A stretch of DNA of 64,000 nt, from NCBI GenBank assembly GCA_030748635.1, contig JASMLP010000101.1, positions 1 through 64,000 of the forward strand, written 5' to 3'. Positions 1 through 9,156 of the stretch are shown in pieces; the stretch's first letter is position 1, and every line of letters begins with the position of its first letter. Under the pieces are notes generated by a model. The model made no database searches. It saw only the letters and a list, made by a program, of their open reading frames with translations, and had not been told where the DNA came from. Position numbers and translations under genes: made by a program. Source of the DNA: Planctomycetota bacterium. GTDB lineage: Bacteria; Planctomycetota; JACQVV01; JASMLP01.

Positions 1-67
1 TAGCGAAAGGACCGGCAAGAATGCGCGTCAGATCCACAACCCGGATTCCTTCCAGCACGGGATTCAT
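1..67 (-). CDS. CaiB/BaiF family CoA transferase, N-terminal fragment
   Basis: Only the first 22 codons are inside the window; the gene runs off the left edge. The translation begins MNPVLEGIRVVDLTRILAGP, the typical opening of family III CoA transferases (formyl-CoA transferase / CaiB / BaiF type). In those enzymes the G-x-R-V-x-D-x-T/S-x-x-x-A-G-P segment forms the first Rossmann strand and CoA-binding loop. The start codon overlaps the stop of the permease gene in an ATGA arrangement, so the two are almost certainly co-transcribed and translationally coupled. The acyl substrate cannot be told from this fragment. Confidence 0.75.
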   Translation of the reverse strand, partial: MNPVLEGIRVVDLTRILAGPFA

Positions 68-1884
68 GGCTCCTCAGTAATCTCCATCTTTCCGGGAATC
101 GTGTTGTCCAAAATCAGGCCGATGATGGCCGCCACGGCCATTCCTGAAGAAGCGATGGCGATGAACACTTCACCGGTTGCGGTCGCGACTTGTGAATGAG
201 GGATCCATATGTGCAGGGTGCCCAGGAATCGATTCGCGGATTCAGTCAGAGCGCCGGTACTCAAGTTTTTGAAGAATACCGGAACGGAAAGTCCCATGAA
301 AAGGCTGAATCCAGCGATCAGAAGGGTTCGATCTTTATGCAGATCGGCTTTGGCCAACTGTTGTATTCCGATCGCAGAGATCAAGCCGAAGAGCGCGCAG
401 TACAAGGCTCCTACGATCGGATCGGGAATGGTCGCCACAGCGGCTCCCACTCGACTCACCAGTCCCAGGGCTAGGAGAAAGAATGAACCGACAAGAACGA
501 CAAATCGGGAGCCGACCTTGGTCAAACCGATCAGTCCGACATTTTCGCTGTAGCTGGTGCTGCTGAATCCCCCCAGAACCCCAGTTACGGCACAACCTAA
601 CCCTTCGGCGCCGATTCCCCGACTGATCTGTTCCGGAGTGGGATCGCCACCACCCGCCATCTGACTGCACGCGTGATAATCTCCGAACGACTCGATCATG
701 CTGGCTAAATACCCGGCCAGGACCGCGAAGAAGAAGGCCAGGTTGAATTTGGGCCATCCCCAGGGGAAAAAGATCTTTGCGGGATCCTTGAACAGTCGCT
801 TTTCTTCGATGCCGGTCAGGTCGACGTGTGAGATATCGCCAACAGAAATCCCTCCCTGTAGTCCCCTAGGAAGTTCCCTGGTTCGTACGGCGATCCAGTT
901 ACCGAAGTTCTTCTCGTTGACCGCGACCCACCCTAAACGATCGACATATTTGGATTCCAGGACATAGAGAGCTTGTCCAGGATGGGATTCCGAATCGGGT
1001 AGCCGTTTGGCGCTGGCAGACAACGCTTTGTTCCGGGCCACGTTCATGTCCGAATCCGTCGGTGGATGAGCCACCACCAGATAGTCTGGGAATGAGTTGA
1101 AAGTACAAAGTGGATTCCCCTGGGCATCCTTGACCTGAGCATTGTCGTTATCCAGGGAAAAACCCTGTTTTTCAATCACATCTCTGGGAAGCAGTGTCAT
1201 TCGGGGTCGGTAAACACCCTGCTGGGAAAGGGACCAGCAAACACCGTAGCCGATCAGGATGGCCAGCAAGATGGGGAACATCTGGATGAAACGGGAACGA
1301 GCGCCTAACACGAGGCTGAAGAAAAGGATCAAGACGATCACGAGTCCTGAGATAGCCCAGTCTTGACCGGCCTTGGGAGCCCCGAAGGGGTAGAGAGCCA
1401 GGCCGATCAGCATGATCACCGGGCCGATGACCACTGGCGTCAAATAGCGGCGTAATTTCCCCATCAACCCGCTGAAACCGATAAATATCTCGAACGCGGC
1501 TCCAAGAAGAACGGCGCCCGCAATGTATTGCATCGTCACCGCCCCCTGATTGACATCGGTGACACCAGGCATATCTTTTACACTGAAAATGATGAAAAAG
1601 AATGCGGCGAGGAAGCTAAAGCTCACTCCCTGAATGATCGGTAGTCGACTCCCGATGGTCACCTGCAAAAGAGTCGCGACTCCGCTGCAGATCATCACGC
1701 TGGAGATCAGATCTCCGATCTGATCCGGAGACATCCCCATGTAGGGTCCCAGAAGTAACGGGACTGCGATCGTGGCGCCAAACATCGTGAGAACATGCTG
1801 CAAACCCAGCACAAGAGCGCGGAAAAATGGGGGACGATCGTGGAGTCCGTAAAGAAGTCCGGAATCGCTGTTTGTTGTACTCAT
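64..1884 (-). CDS. NCS2 (NAT/SLC23) nucleobase permease with a large extracytoplasmic insert
   Basis: This is an inner-membrane nucleobase:cation symporter of the nucleobase-ascorbate transporter family, 606 aa against a usual 430-480. The NAT signature is visible as ENVGLIGLTK, in the UraA-like form starting with Glu, and ESFGDY matches the conserved TM8 region. Both favour a uracil-type substrate, but this is inference. The extra length is a hydrophilic stretch at about residues 224-370, between the hydrophobic segment ending near 218 and the one starting near 380. It carries no motif I recognise. An AGGA ribosome-binding site lies 8 bases before the ATG. The gene sits 124 bases downstream of the PreA-like gene and overlaps the CoA transferase start by 4 bases, suggesting an operon for uptake and breakdown of a pyrimidine-like compound. 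Confidence 0.9.
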   Translation of the reverse strand: MSTTNSDSGLLYGLHDRPPFFRALVLGLQHVLTMFGATIAVPLLLGPYMGMSPDQIGDLISSVMICSGVATLLQVTIGSRLPIIQGVSFSFLAAFFFIIFSVKDMPGVTDVNQGAVTMQYIAGAVLLGAAFEIFIGFSGLMGKLRRYLTPVVIGPVIMLIGLALYPFGAPKAGQDWAISGLVIVLILFFSLVLGARSRFIQMFPILLAILIGYGVCWSLSQQGVYRPRMTLLPRDVIEKQGFSLDNDNAQVKDAQGNPLCTFNSFPDYLVVAHPPTDSDMNVARNKALSASAKRLPDSESHPGQALYVLESKYVDRLGWVAVNEKNFGNWIAVRTRELPRGLQGGISVGDISHVDLTGIEEKRLFKDPAKIFFPWGWPKFNLAFFFAVLAGYLASMIESFGDYHACSQMAGGGDPTPEQISRGIGAEGLGCAVTGVLGGFSSTSYSENVGLIGLTKVGSRFVVLVGSFFLLALGLVSRVGAAVATIPDPIVGALYCALFGLISAIGIQQLAKADLHKDRTLLIAGFSLFMGLSVPVFFKNLSTGALTESANRFLGTLHIWIPHSQVATATGEVFIAIASSGMAVAAIIGLILDNTIPGKMEITEEP

Positions 1885-2008
1885 GAACGTATCCTGTCGG
1901 CGATGAAAACGTGGATGTAAAAAGCGATTGACCTGAAAATCCGGATCGGTCTGGGTCCAGTCCGACTTATCGAAAGGTGGGGGAGGCTATGGAGCGCTTG
2001 ATGACAGT

Positions 2009-3109
2009 TTAATTCGCCGTGAGCGAATCGGTTTCGCTAGCGATCTCTCCTTGCCAGGTGCGGTCGTCCAGATTTCCTTTGCCGGCCTGAGTCCGCTTGG
2101 CCTCCTGTTGACGTTCCACCAGATCAGCGTGAGTGGTGAAGTAGTCCAAGGAGTGCCCGATAAAATCTTCCAGGCGGGTGAATCCGTGCCCGGTCATGAA
2201 GTCGGTCAATTCATCGATCAACTTGGTGATCACACCGTATCCTTGGATCATGGCGCCGGTACAAACCTGCACCGTGTGTGAACCCATCAACATGAACTGA
2301 GCGGCGTCGTACCCGGTGTGAATGCCGCCCATCCCGGAAATCTTGGTTTGCGGGAAGGCTTTGGCGACTTCCATGACATGCCGCAACGCGATCGGTCGTA
2401 CCGCGATTCCGGAATAACCCCCCGGAACGGTGTGACCTTCAACCGTCGGCATCGGGCGCAGCGTTTTGAGATTGACTTCGATAACCGACAGGATCGTATT
2501 GATAAGGCTGATTCCGTCGGCCTTGGCGTCCAGCGCCGCCTTGGCGGAGAGGGTCGGATCCCCAACGTTGGGGGTCATCTTGGCCCAAACAGGGATCTTG
2601 GCGACTTCCATGACCCAGTCGACGACCTCGTGAACGATGTCGGGATTACTCCCCATGGCCATCCCCATGCGACGCTCCGGAAGACCGTGAGGGCAGGAGA
2701 GGTTGAGTTCAAAACCGTCCACACCGGTTTCTTGCACGCGTTCGATGATCTCTTGCCAAGCGCCCTTGGAATATTCCTCCATGACCGAGGCGATCAACAT
2801 CTTTTTCGGAAAATTGGTTTTGATCTCTCGGCATTCCTCGAGCCATGTCTCGAAGGGGCGGTCCGAGATCAACTCGATATTCTCGAAACCGATGACTTCT
2901 TTATCATGCTTGAGTTTCGCATACCGAGGATTGGTGTTGATGACCTTACTCACGTCAAGACTGATGGTCTTGATCACACACCCTCCCCAACCCTGGTTAA
3001 AACTCTTACTGATTACTCGGGCGTTCGTCCCGGGAGGGCCCGATCCCAAGATAAAGGGATTTTCGAAGAGCATACCGTTGACTTCGATACTCAGATCAAC
3101 TGATGACAT
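2009..3109 (-). CDS. preA: PreA-like dihydropyrimidine dehydrogenase, ferredoxin-domain-less
   Basis: An FMN-dependent TIM-barrel enzyme of the dihydroorotate/dihydropyrimidine dehydrogenase family, 366 aa from the chosen ATG. I chose the ATG at 3109 because family similarity starts right there (MSSVDLSIEVNG) and GAGAG lies upstream; the longer reading frame only adds unrelated residues. Visible family segments are GSGPPGTNARV, ELNLSCPHG, AKMTPNVGD and GGYSGIAVRPIALR. E. coli PreA and mammalian DPD continue into a two-cluster ferredoxin domain. This protein stops before it and has no Cys-rich tail. The loop holding the catalytic Cys of mammalian DPD (GMGLAC) reads GMGMAM here. No PreT-type partner gene is adjacent. 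It may reduce or oxidise a pyrimidine with another electron carrier, or act on another substrate. Confidence 0.8.
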   Translation of the reverse strand: MSSVDLSIEVNGMLFENPFILGSGPPGTNARVISKSFNQGWGGCVIKTISLDVSKVINTNPRYAKLKHDKEVIGFENIELISDRPFETWLEECREIKTNFPKKMLIASVMEEYSKGAWQEIIERVQETGVDGFELNLSCPHGLPERRMGMAMGSNPDIVHEVVDWVMEVAKIPVWAKMTPNVGDPTLSAKAALDAKADGISLINTILSVIEVNLKTLRPMPTVEGHTVPGGYSGIAVRPIALRHVMEVAKAFPQTKISGMGGIHTGYDAAQFMLMGSHTVQVCTGAMIQGYGVITKLIDELTDFMTGHGFTRLEDFIGHSLDYFTTHADLVERQQEAKRTQAGKGNLDDRTWQGEIASETDSLTAN

Positions 3110-3262
3110 AAGAATTCTCTCGGTTTCAGAATTGAAAGCGCCAGATGAAAGCGGGAGATTACCACACCATCGAATCTCCTGCCACGTCGACAGCCACGAA
3201 TCGTGCCGAATAGACACTCTATCGGGGAATAACTCCCTGGTATGAACTCAGGGAGCGTAAGA

Positions 3263-3349
3263 TGGTGCCGAAGAGAGGACTCGAACCTCCACCGGGTTAA
3301 CCCCGACTAGGTCCTGAACCTAGCGCGTCTACCATTCCGCCACTTCGGC
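3263..3349 (-). tRNA. tRNA-Leu (anticodon CAG)
   Basis: On the minus strand the acceptor stem GCCGAAG pairs with CTTCGGC, the discriminator is A and the CCA end is encoded. The anticodon arm has stem CTAGG, loop TTCAGGA and stem CCTAG, giving anticodon CAG. The T arm carries GGTTCGAGTCC. A long variable arm is present (class II), as expected for leucine. It lies directly downstream of smc. Confidence 0.96.
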
Positions 3350-3410
3350 ACGGTCAGTGGATGGCCGATACTTTCCGGAAATCGTCCTCCCTTGTCAAGG
3401 ATTGTGAGAA

Positions 3411-6400
3411 TTAGGCTACAGCCGCCTGATCTTCACGGTCCATGTGTACCGCGATCCGTTTGGAAACTCCAGACGCTCCCATGGTGACACCGTAAAGAAC
3501 ATCGGCCACCGACATGGTTCGCTTGGAATGAGTGACGATGAGAAATTGAGTCTGTTCCAAGAAGTCTTCGAGCATCCCGGTAAATCGATCGATATTGGAT
3601 TCGTCGAGAGGTGCGTCGATTTCATCGAGTACGCAAAAGGGAGAAGGACGTGTTTTGAATACCGAGAACAGCAGCGCAATCGTGGTCATAGCACGTTCAC
3701 CACCAGAGAGCAGCGAAATGGACCTCGGCTCTTTCCCCGGAGGTCGGGCGACGATTTCAATGCCCGATTCGAGCACGTCTTCGGGTTCGGTCAAGAGGAT
3801 GTCGGCCTTTCCTCCCGCGAAGAGTTTCCGAAACAAAACCCGAAAATTGTCACGAATCTCGACGAACGCGGTGGTGAAGAGTTCACGACTTTTACGGTTC
3901 AGTTTGCGAATAATCTCATTGAGTTGATCTCGACCCGATTCAAGATCGTCACGTTGTTCCGAAAGAAACTGGCTACGCTCTTCGAGCGCATCGAGCTCGT
4001 GGATCGCGTCGAGGTTGACATTCCCGAGACGCCCCATCTTCTCACGAATGGTACGAATCTCATCTTCGGCGGCGGGGAGATCAAACCCTTCCGGCTCGAA
4101 GTCGCTCGCGAGTTCAGACAGGTCCACGGCGTACTCTTCTTGCATCCGCTCGCCCAGCCCCTCTTTGCGCAACTGAAGTTCTCGTTCTTTCATGCGAAGG
4201 TCCGCGAGCCCATCTTTGGATTGCCGCAAAGCCCGATCTGCCAATTCTTGTTCGGTGCGAATCGACTGAAGTTCCTTGCGGAACGTTTCTTCCTTTTGCT
4301 CCGTTTCTGTCAACGAACCGGCGAGTTCTCTTCCCTTTTCGCCCAGATCTTTCAGAACGCCTTCCTCCTGAGCGATCACTTCGTGCGCCTCCTCGCAACG
4401 CCGCCGGGTGACCACGGACGACTCCTCAGCGTGGCGAATCGATTCCTGACATTCGCAAGCGTTGGCTTCGAGTCGTTCATGACGAGCCTTGATGGATTTC
4501 AACTTTTCAAGGCCACCTCCGAGTGAGATCTTCACCGAGGTCAACGATTCTTTGGCCCGATCCCGCTCCGCCTGAGCGGATTCCTGGCGCCCTTGGCAGG
4601 ACTGCAGTTCGGCCTCGAAGTTCCGGAGGGCCTGCTCGAGCTCTTTTCGCTGAGATCGTAACGATTCGGTTTGGGTGTCGATGGACTCGACCTCCTGGCC
4701 GATCTCCTGATTTTCGACCTCCACGGTCTGAATCTCGGACTGAATATCCTCCGCCTTTTGCTCTAGCGCTTCGCACTCTCTACGGACTTCGAGTGAAGCG
4801 AATTCTCCATCGTAGATGGTTCGTTTCAAAAACTTGAGTTTCTCATTGTATCCCTGGAGATCGGAGACCAACTCCTTGATGGTGCTCTCGAGTTCCTCCG
4901 TACGCTGATCCGTATCGGACTTCTGCTTTTCGACCGACTGGATTTCCACCCGGCGGTGGACCAACCCCCCTCCGGTAGGCTCGCCGAGCAAAGAGACACC
5001 CGCTCGATCAACCCGCTCTCCCGCCGGAGTCACCGACACCGAGCCTGGGGCCAAACGGACCAGTTCGAGCGCGGAGGCCAGATCTTCACAGACCCAGATA
5101 CCTTCCAGATGAACCTTCATCCAGCGACATGCCAGTTCTGACCGAGGCCGGATGAGTTGAACAAGCCGACGGCCAGGCAGTTCGGATGTAATGGGGGAGA
5201 AGGGGGGAGGAACGGACCCCGAATCGACAGGAGCAGAGGGGAGGCTGGGGGACTTACCTTGATCCGAAGCGATTTCGTAGGCGGCATTTTCCGCACCCGA
5301 GTCAGGGGGGAGTGTGGTGAATGCGAGGCGTCCATTCTCTCCGTTCAACAGGTCGGCGGCGACGATAGGGTTGAACGATTCGTCCACAACCAGCGCGCCC
5401 GCGGATTCGCCCAACGCGACCTCGAGAGCGCGGACGTAACGGGGATCGATCTCGAAAAGTTCGGCGACTAAACCGTGAAGCCCACCCACGCTCCCGTCTT
5501 GGGGTTCGCTCATCTCCATGAAACGACGAGTTCCCTCCTCGACTTCGGGTAGCGCCTGCTCGAGATCCATCAAAGCTTCAAGTTTCCCGGAAAGTTCGTG
5601 TCGTTTCTCTAACAAACGGGCCTGGACCTTCCGGCGCTCAGAAAGCGTCTGACTCAGCGAGGAAGCGGTCTCTTCCAGGTCGGCCTGATCGTCACGACGA
5701 GCCAGCAAATGACTCTCGGCTTCCGAATGCCGCTGACGAGCCTCCTCGATGCGTCGCTGCAACTGATCACGATGCCCCTGGAGTTCTTCTAACCTGCCGG
5801 TCAGCCTTTCACTCCTACGCACCTGGACATCTCGCCGGGTCGCGCATTCAATCAGGCGATTACCGATTTCCCCATGCTTTCTCATCGCGTCGCGGGTTCC
5901 GGCCTGAATGGCGTCGACTTCGGAGCGAGCATCCAGCAGCGCCTTTTCGATGTCCTGAAGGAGGCGGTTCCACTCCGATTCTCGAGCCCTCTGGGATTCG
6001 ATATCGGATTGGGTCTGCTCCATTTCATCCTGGGTCGCTTGCAATTCGCTCTGGATGTCGACCAGTCGACCCCGAGCGGATTGAACCGTACGTTCCTGGG
6101 TGTGTTGGTCCTGGGCCAGTTCCCTCAGTCGATGACGATTGGATTCGATCCGTTCGCGAGCGGTCTCTAATCGATTTTCGATCCCGTTCACCTCATCGCG
6201 CTTCTGGGAAAGATCTTCCCGGACGACCTCCAGAACAGACTCCTTCTCTTCGACTTTCTGGGCGTGTTGAACCGCAGACTGCTCCAGCAGGTCCACTTCG
6301 CGCGCAAGTTGCTCGATCCGTTCACCGACTTCACGATGTTCGACAAAACTGTCGTGGAATTTCGCGAGGGAAGCACCGATGCGAAGTTCCTTGAGTCGGG

Positions 6401-7058
6401 CGGTCAGTTCCCGATATCGGCGAGCCTTTCCGGCCGCGATTTTGACACTGCGCAGTTCACGCTCGACTTCCGCGATGATGTCGTGCACCCGAAGAAGATT
6501 GTCTTCCACTCGTTGCAAGCGCCGCAATGTCTCCTTCTTGCGCGCGCGATATTTGCTGATACCCGCCGCTTCTTCGAAAAGATATCGACGTTCCTTGACG
6601 CCCGCGGACAGAAAAGCGTCGATTCGCCCCTGCTCCATGACCGAATAGGTGTCGAGTCCCACTCCGGTATCCATGAACAATTCCTTCAGGTCGCGAAGTC
6701 GAACGGGATTCTTGTTGATGAGATACATGCTCTCGCCGTCACGATAGAGTCGGCGTGAGACGGCCACTTCATCAAAATCGATCGGAAGCTTTCGGGACGA
6801 ATTATCGAATACCAGTGTGACTTCGGCCAGACTCACGGATTTGCGACTATCCCCTCCGTTGAAAAGCACGTCGGTCATTCCGCTGCCCCTCAATTTCGTA
6901 GGCCTCTGCTCACCGAGGGACCAGCGTATCGCGTCGACGACGTTACTCTTTCCGCAACCGTTGGGACCGACAATCCCGGTGATTCCGTGATCGAAGTCGA
7001 ACTCGGTTCGATCCGCAAAAGATTTGAATCCGTGCGCAATCAGTTTTTTCAGTCGCAT
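3411..7058 (-). CDS. smc: chromosome segregation ATPase SMC
   Basis: The 1215-residue length and architecture fit bacterial SMC, the ATPase core of the condensin complex with ScpA and ScpB. The N-terminal head has Walker A GPNGCGKSN at residues 31-39. Two long Glu/Arg/Lys/Gln-rich coiled-coil arms flank a hinge beginning around GGLHGLVAELFE. The C-terminal head has the signature LLSGGER near 1116 and Walker B VLDEIDAP near 1143. A Pro/Ser-rich stretch interrupts the hinge region, which is unusual. The ATG at 7058 is preceded by GGAAG at 8 bases. The gene follows nrdR by 38 bases on the same strand, so both probably share the nrdR promoter. scpA and scpB are not in the window. Confidence 0.97.
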   Translation of the reverse strand: MRLKKLIAHGFKSFADRTEFDFDHGITGIVGPNGCGKSNVVDAIRWSLGEQRPTKLRGSGMTDVLFNGGDSRKSVSLAEVTLVFDNSSRKLPIDFDEVAVSRRLYRDGESMYLINKNPVRLRDLKELFMDTGVGLDTYSVMEQGRIDAFLSAGVKERRYLFEEAAGISKYRARKKETLRRLQRVEDNLLRVHDIIAEVERELRSVKIAAGKARRYRELTARLKELRIGASLAKFHDSFVEHREVGERIEQLAREVDLLEQSAVQHAQKVEEKESVLEVVREDLSQKRDEVNGIENRLETARERIESNRHRLRELAQDQHTQERTVQSARGRLVDIQSELQATQDEMEQTQSDIESQRARESEWNRLLQDIEKALLDARSEVDAIQAGTRDAMRKHGEIGNRLIECATRRDVQVRRSERLTGRLEELQGHRDQLQRRIEEARQRHSEAESHLLARRDDQADLEETASSLSQTLSERRKVQARLLEKRHELSGKLEALMDLEQALPEVEEGTRRFMEMSEPQDGSVGGLHGLVAELFEIDPRYVRALEVALGESAGALVVDESFNPIVAADLLNGENGRLAFTTLPPDSGAENAAYEIASDQGKSPSLPSAPVDSGSVPPPFSPITSELPGRRLVQLIRPRSELACRWMKVHLEGIWVCEDLASALELVRLAPGSVSVTPAGERVDRAGVSLLGEPTGGGLVHRRVEIQSVEKQKSDTDQRTEELESTIKELVSDLQGYNEKLKFLKRTIYDGEFASLEVRRECEALEQKAEDIQSEIQTVEVENQEIGQEVESIDTQTESLRSQRKELEQALRNFEAELQSCQGRQESAQAERDRAKESLTSVKISLGGGLEKLKSIKARHERLEANACECQESIRHAEESSVVTRRRCEEAHEVIAQEEGVLKDLGEKGRELAGSLTETEQKEETFRKELQSIRTEQELADRALRQSKDGLADLRMKERELQLRKEGLGERMQEEYAVDLSELASDFEPEGFDLPAAEDEIRTIREKMGRLGNVNLDAIHELDALEERSQFLSEQRDDLESGRDQLNEIIRKLNRKSRELFTTAFVEIRDNFRVLFRKLFAGGKADILLTEPEDVLESGIEIVARPPGKEPRSISLLSGGERAMTTIALLFSVFKTRPSPFCVLDEIDAPLDESNIDRFTGMLEDFLEQTQFLIVTHSKRTMSVADVLYGVTMGASGVSKRIAVHMDREDQAAVA

Positions 7059-7096
7059 TGATATTCTTCCGGCCTAGGTCAGGTGGGATCGAAATC

Positions 7097-7549
7097 TCAC
7101 TTCAACATCGTTTTCAGTTCGTCCATGAATTCGTTCAGGTCTCGGAATTCCCGGTAGACCGAAGCGAAACGGACATAGGCCACTTGGTCGAGATGCCTGA
7201 GTGCGTCCATGACTTGCTCCCCGATATGCGCGGTGGTCACTTCCCGATCGAATGTTTCGTGGATTTCCGATTCGATCCGGTCGGTGATCTCTTCCAGGGT
7301 ATCGTTGGAGATCGGGCGCTTTTCACACGCCTTGAGGAGGCCTGAAAAGATCTTCGCCCGATCGAAAGGAACCCGCACATTGCCTTTTTTGATGACGCGA
7401 AGCGGAGTTTCTTCGATCCGTTCGTACGTAGTGAATCGACGACCGCAATCCATACATTCTCGACGTCGGCGAATCACCCGGTCGTCACCCGAACTTCTGG
7501 AATCGACCACCCGATCTCGTCGGGTACATTTACAAAAGGGGCACTTCAT
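7097..7549 (-). CDS. nrdR: transcriptional repressor NrdR
   Basis: A 150-residue protein with the NrdR plan: a zinc ribbon built from Cys3, Cys6, Cys31 and Cys34 (KCPFC at the start, DCGRRFTTYER at the second pair), followed by an ATP-cone domain from about residue 46. NrdR senses ATP/dATP and represses ribonucleotide reductase genes through NrdR boxes. The conserved VIRRRREC segment and the length match the family very well. It is the first gene of a unit with smc and has a strong predicted promoter 50-80 bases upstream. No nrd gene lies in the window. Confidence 0.97.
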   Translation of the reverse strand: MKCPFCKCTRRDRVVDSRSSGDDRVIRRRRECMDCGRRFTTYERIEETPLRVIKKGNVRVPFDRAKIFSGLLKACEKRPISNDTLEEITDRIESEIHETFDREVTTAHIGEQVMDALRHLDQVAYVRFASVYREFRDLNEFMDELKTMLK

Positions 7550-7601
7550 GGCAGATCTCGTAAGTCCCTTAACCGCTTAGGTATAACCAACATGGCGGGG
7601 G

Positions 7602-7630
7602 AGTATACTCCGCAGATGTGGTAGAGTCAA
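7602..7630 (-). promoter_or_regulatory. sigma70-type promoter of nrdR-smc
   Basis: On the minus strand a TTGACT -35 element (7630-7625) and a TATACT -10 element (7607-7602) are separated by exactly 17 bases. The predicted start leaves a leader of roughly 45 bases before the nrdR ATG at 7549. Confidence 0.7.
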
Positions 7631-7805
7631 ACGGGACCACAACATCTTGTGGATTTTATTTTTTGGGGGGAACCTACACTTTTTCAAAAAAATAGAAACC
7701 TTTCGACTTCCTTTCCGGATACTAAACTGATCGACCTTCGGGATCTGCGCACTGTCCGCGTTCTGATCCGCTCCAATCGCCTTCCTCCTCAATAAAGAGT
7801 GATCT

Positions 7806-9011
7806 ATGAATACCTCTTACTTCCCGCTGCGTGTGAGTTTGCTTCTTCTCTTCGTCTCGACCTGCCTGGCAAGTACTCTGGTGGCACAGGACGCGACCGA
7901 AGAGACCCAAGAACGTAGAAGCCAACTTCTGCAACGGTTCGAATCCAGCTCTTCTCCGGCCGAAAGACGGGAGATACTCCAGAAGCTGGTTGAACTCAAG
8001 CGGGAGGAAGATCGCCCTGAACCCATGACGCCGCACTATACCGGATGGGGGTTCCTGGACTCGATCATTCACACGGTTTCTGGCTGGTTTGGAGGGAACG
8101 AGGAAGCCGAGGTGGTCGCTGCGGATCCCGATTCCGATCCACTTCCCACCTCCGAGGATCTCGACCAAATCGCCGGCTCGCTCCCCGGAGGCACCGCGCT
8201 AGGGCTGGGAGCTTGGCTCAACCAGGACGGCGAAATGAGTGAACAGGATATCAACCGCCTCATCGAATGGGCGGAAGAGGACGGAGTCACGGACGAAGAG
8301 CGAACCGCTCTGATGGAAATCCGAGAGCTTTATGGGGATGTGATCAGCCGGCCCTCGCGGGATGCGTTGGATGTAGCCATCGGGACCGATCCTTCCTCCT
8401 CCACTCCGCAGGTACACGACGTCGCCGATAGCGCGACCCGACTGGTGGAAGAACGTGGCGACAACTACGGGGTTCCCAATCCCTGGTACAACGAAGATCC
8501 CAACCATTCGCTTCCTCACGGTGTTCAACTGGGAGGGCTCGAAGGCCGATGGAAATGTAACCTGTTTGCTGGCAACTCCTTATACAATGCCGGCTTCGAG
8601 CCGCCTCGTTACGGGAACTCCGGAACCGGCGAATATCCCAACGCCAATCAGTGGTGGAAGTGGAGTGACGCTCACGCGGGCGACTACAACAACAAAAGTC
8701 ATTTCGAGATGGTCGGGGAATTGGATCCCAACGAATACTCCTGGCTGGACCGCAAGGAGAAGGTCGAGGCTCTTCTCGCGCAGGCGCAACCCGGCGATAT
8801 CATCATCGTGGATCATCCTGGCGACGCTTTCGCCGATGGGGGGCACTGCCGAGTGGTGACCGCCAACAACATCGGAAACGGCACGGGAACCATTTCCAAC
8901 GCGCAAGCTTCTTACGATTCCGCCATTATCGAAGACGAGAAGGTGGAAGACTTCACGGGTGAAGAGATGATCTGGATCTTACGCCCCAATCGTCCGCTGG
9001 AAGGGAATTGA
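7806..9011 (+). CDS. secreted CHAP/NlpC-like papain-fold protein
   Basis: A 401-residue exported protein. Residues 1-28 are a signal peptide (hydrophobic SLLLLFVSTCLASTLVAQ). A charged helical region follows at about 35-70, and then an acidic segment (about 138-170, NQDGEMSEQDINRL) resembling an EF-hand-like calcium loop. The C-terminal part has the hallmarks of a papain-fold amidase: WKCNLFAGNSLYNAGF places the presumed nucleophile at Cys251 at the start of a helix, and GDIIIVDHP...GGHCRVV gives the His at 347. Such domains usually hydrolyse peptidoglycan peptides or other amide bonds in the periplasm. The exact family and substrate are uncertain. It lies just upstream of the graspetide genes, which have their own promoter, so a functional link is not established. 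Confidence 0.7.
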   Translation: MNTSYFPLRVSLLLLFVSTCLASTLVAQDATEETQERRSQLLQRFESSSSPAERREILQKLVELKREEDRPEPMTPHYTGWGFLDSIIHTVSGWFGGNEEAEVVAADPDSDPLPTSEDLDQIAGSLPGGTALGLGAWLNQDGEMSEQDINRLIEWAEEDGVTDEERTALMEIRELYGDVISRPSRDALDVAIGTDPSSSTPQVHDVADSATRLVEERGDNYGVPNPWYNEDPNHSLPHGVQLGGLEGRWKCNLFAGNSLYNAGFEPPRYGNSGTGEYPNANQWWKWSDAHAGDYNNKSHFEMVGELDPNEYSWLDRKEKVEALLAQAQPGDIIIVDHPGDAFADGGHCRVVTANNIGNGTGTISNAQASYDSAIIEDEKVEDFTGEEMIWILRPNRPLEGN

Positions 9012-9027
9012 TCCTTTTCACGACGTC

Positions 9028-9056
9028 TTGACTACGCTTCTTAATCCCTTTAGAAT
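9028..9056 (+). promoter_or_regulatory. sigma70-type promoter of the graspetide operon
   Basis: TTGACT (9028-9033), a 17-base spacer and TAGAAT (9051-9056) form a near-consensus promoter that begins just 17 bases after the preceding gene ends. The predicted start near 9063 gives a leader of about 95 bases before the precursor ATG. AGGGGA at 9145-9150 provides a good ribosome-binding site with 6-base spacing. Confidence 0.75.
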
Positions 9057-9156
9057 CAGGGCTTACGTTGGCGGTAAATCCGTTTGCCACGAGGAGCCCC
9101 GCTCCAGCTAGCCCTCAGTGAATCGTTCTTGAAACCACCTCAGCAGGGGACCTGAC

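Noticed and set aside
3375-3398. TTGACA -35 element (minus strand, 3398-3393) upstream of tRNA-Leu
   Set aside because: The hexamer is perfect, but no good -10 lies at 16-18 bases. The tRNA may be read from the smc transcript or from a promoter I cannot define.
3444-4526. A 360-codon open frame on the plus strand inside smc
   Set aside because: It lies wholly opposite the SMC coiled coil and has no recognisable motifs. High GC and the codon bias of SMC explain the opposite-strand frame.
7640-7800. Promoter for the CHAP-like gene
   Set aside because: TAAACT near 7731 has no -35 at a suitable distance; nothing better than chance was seen.
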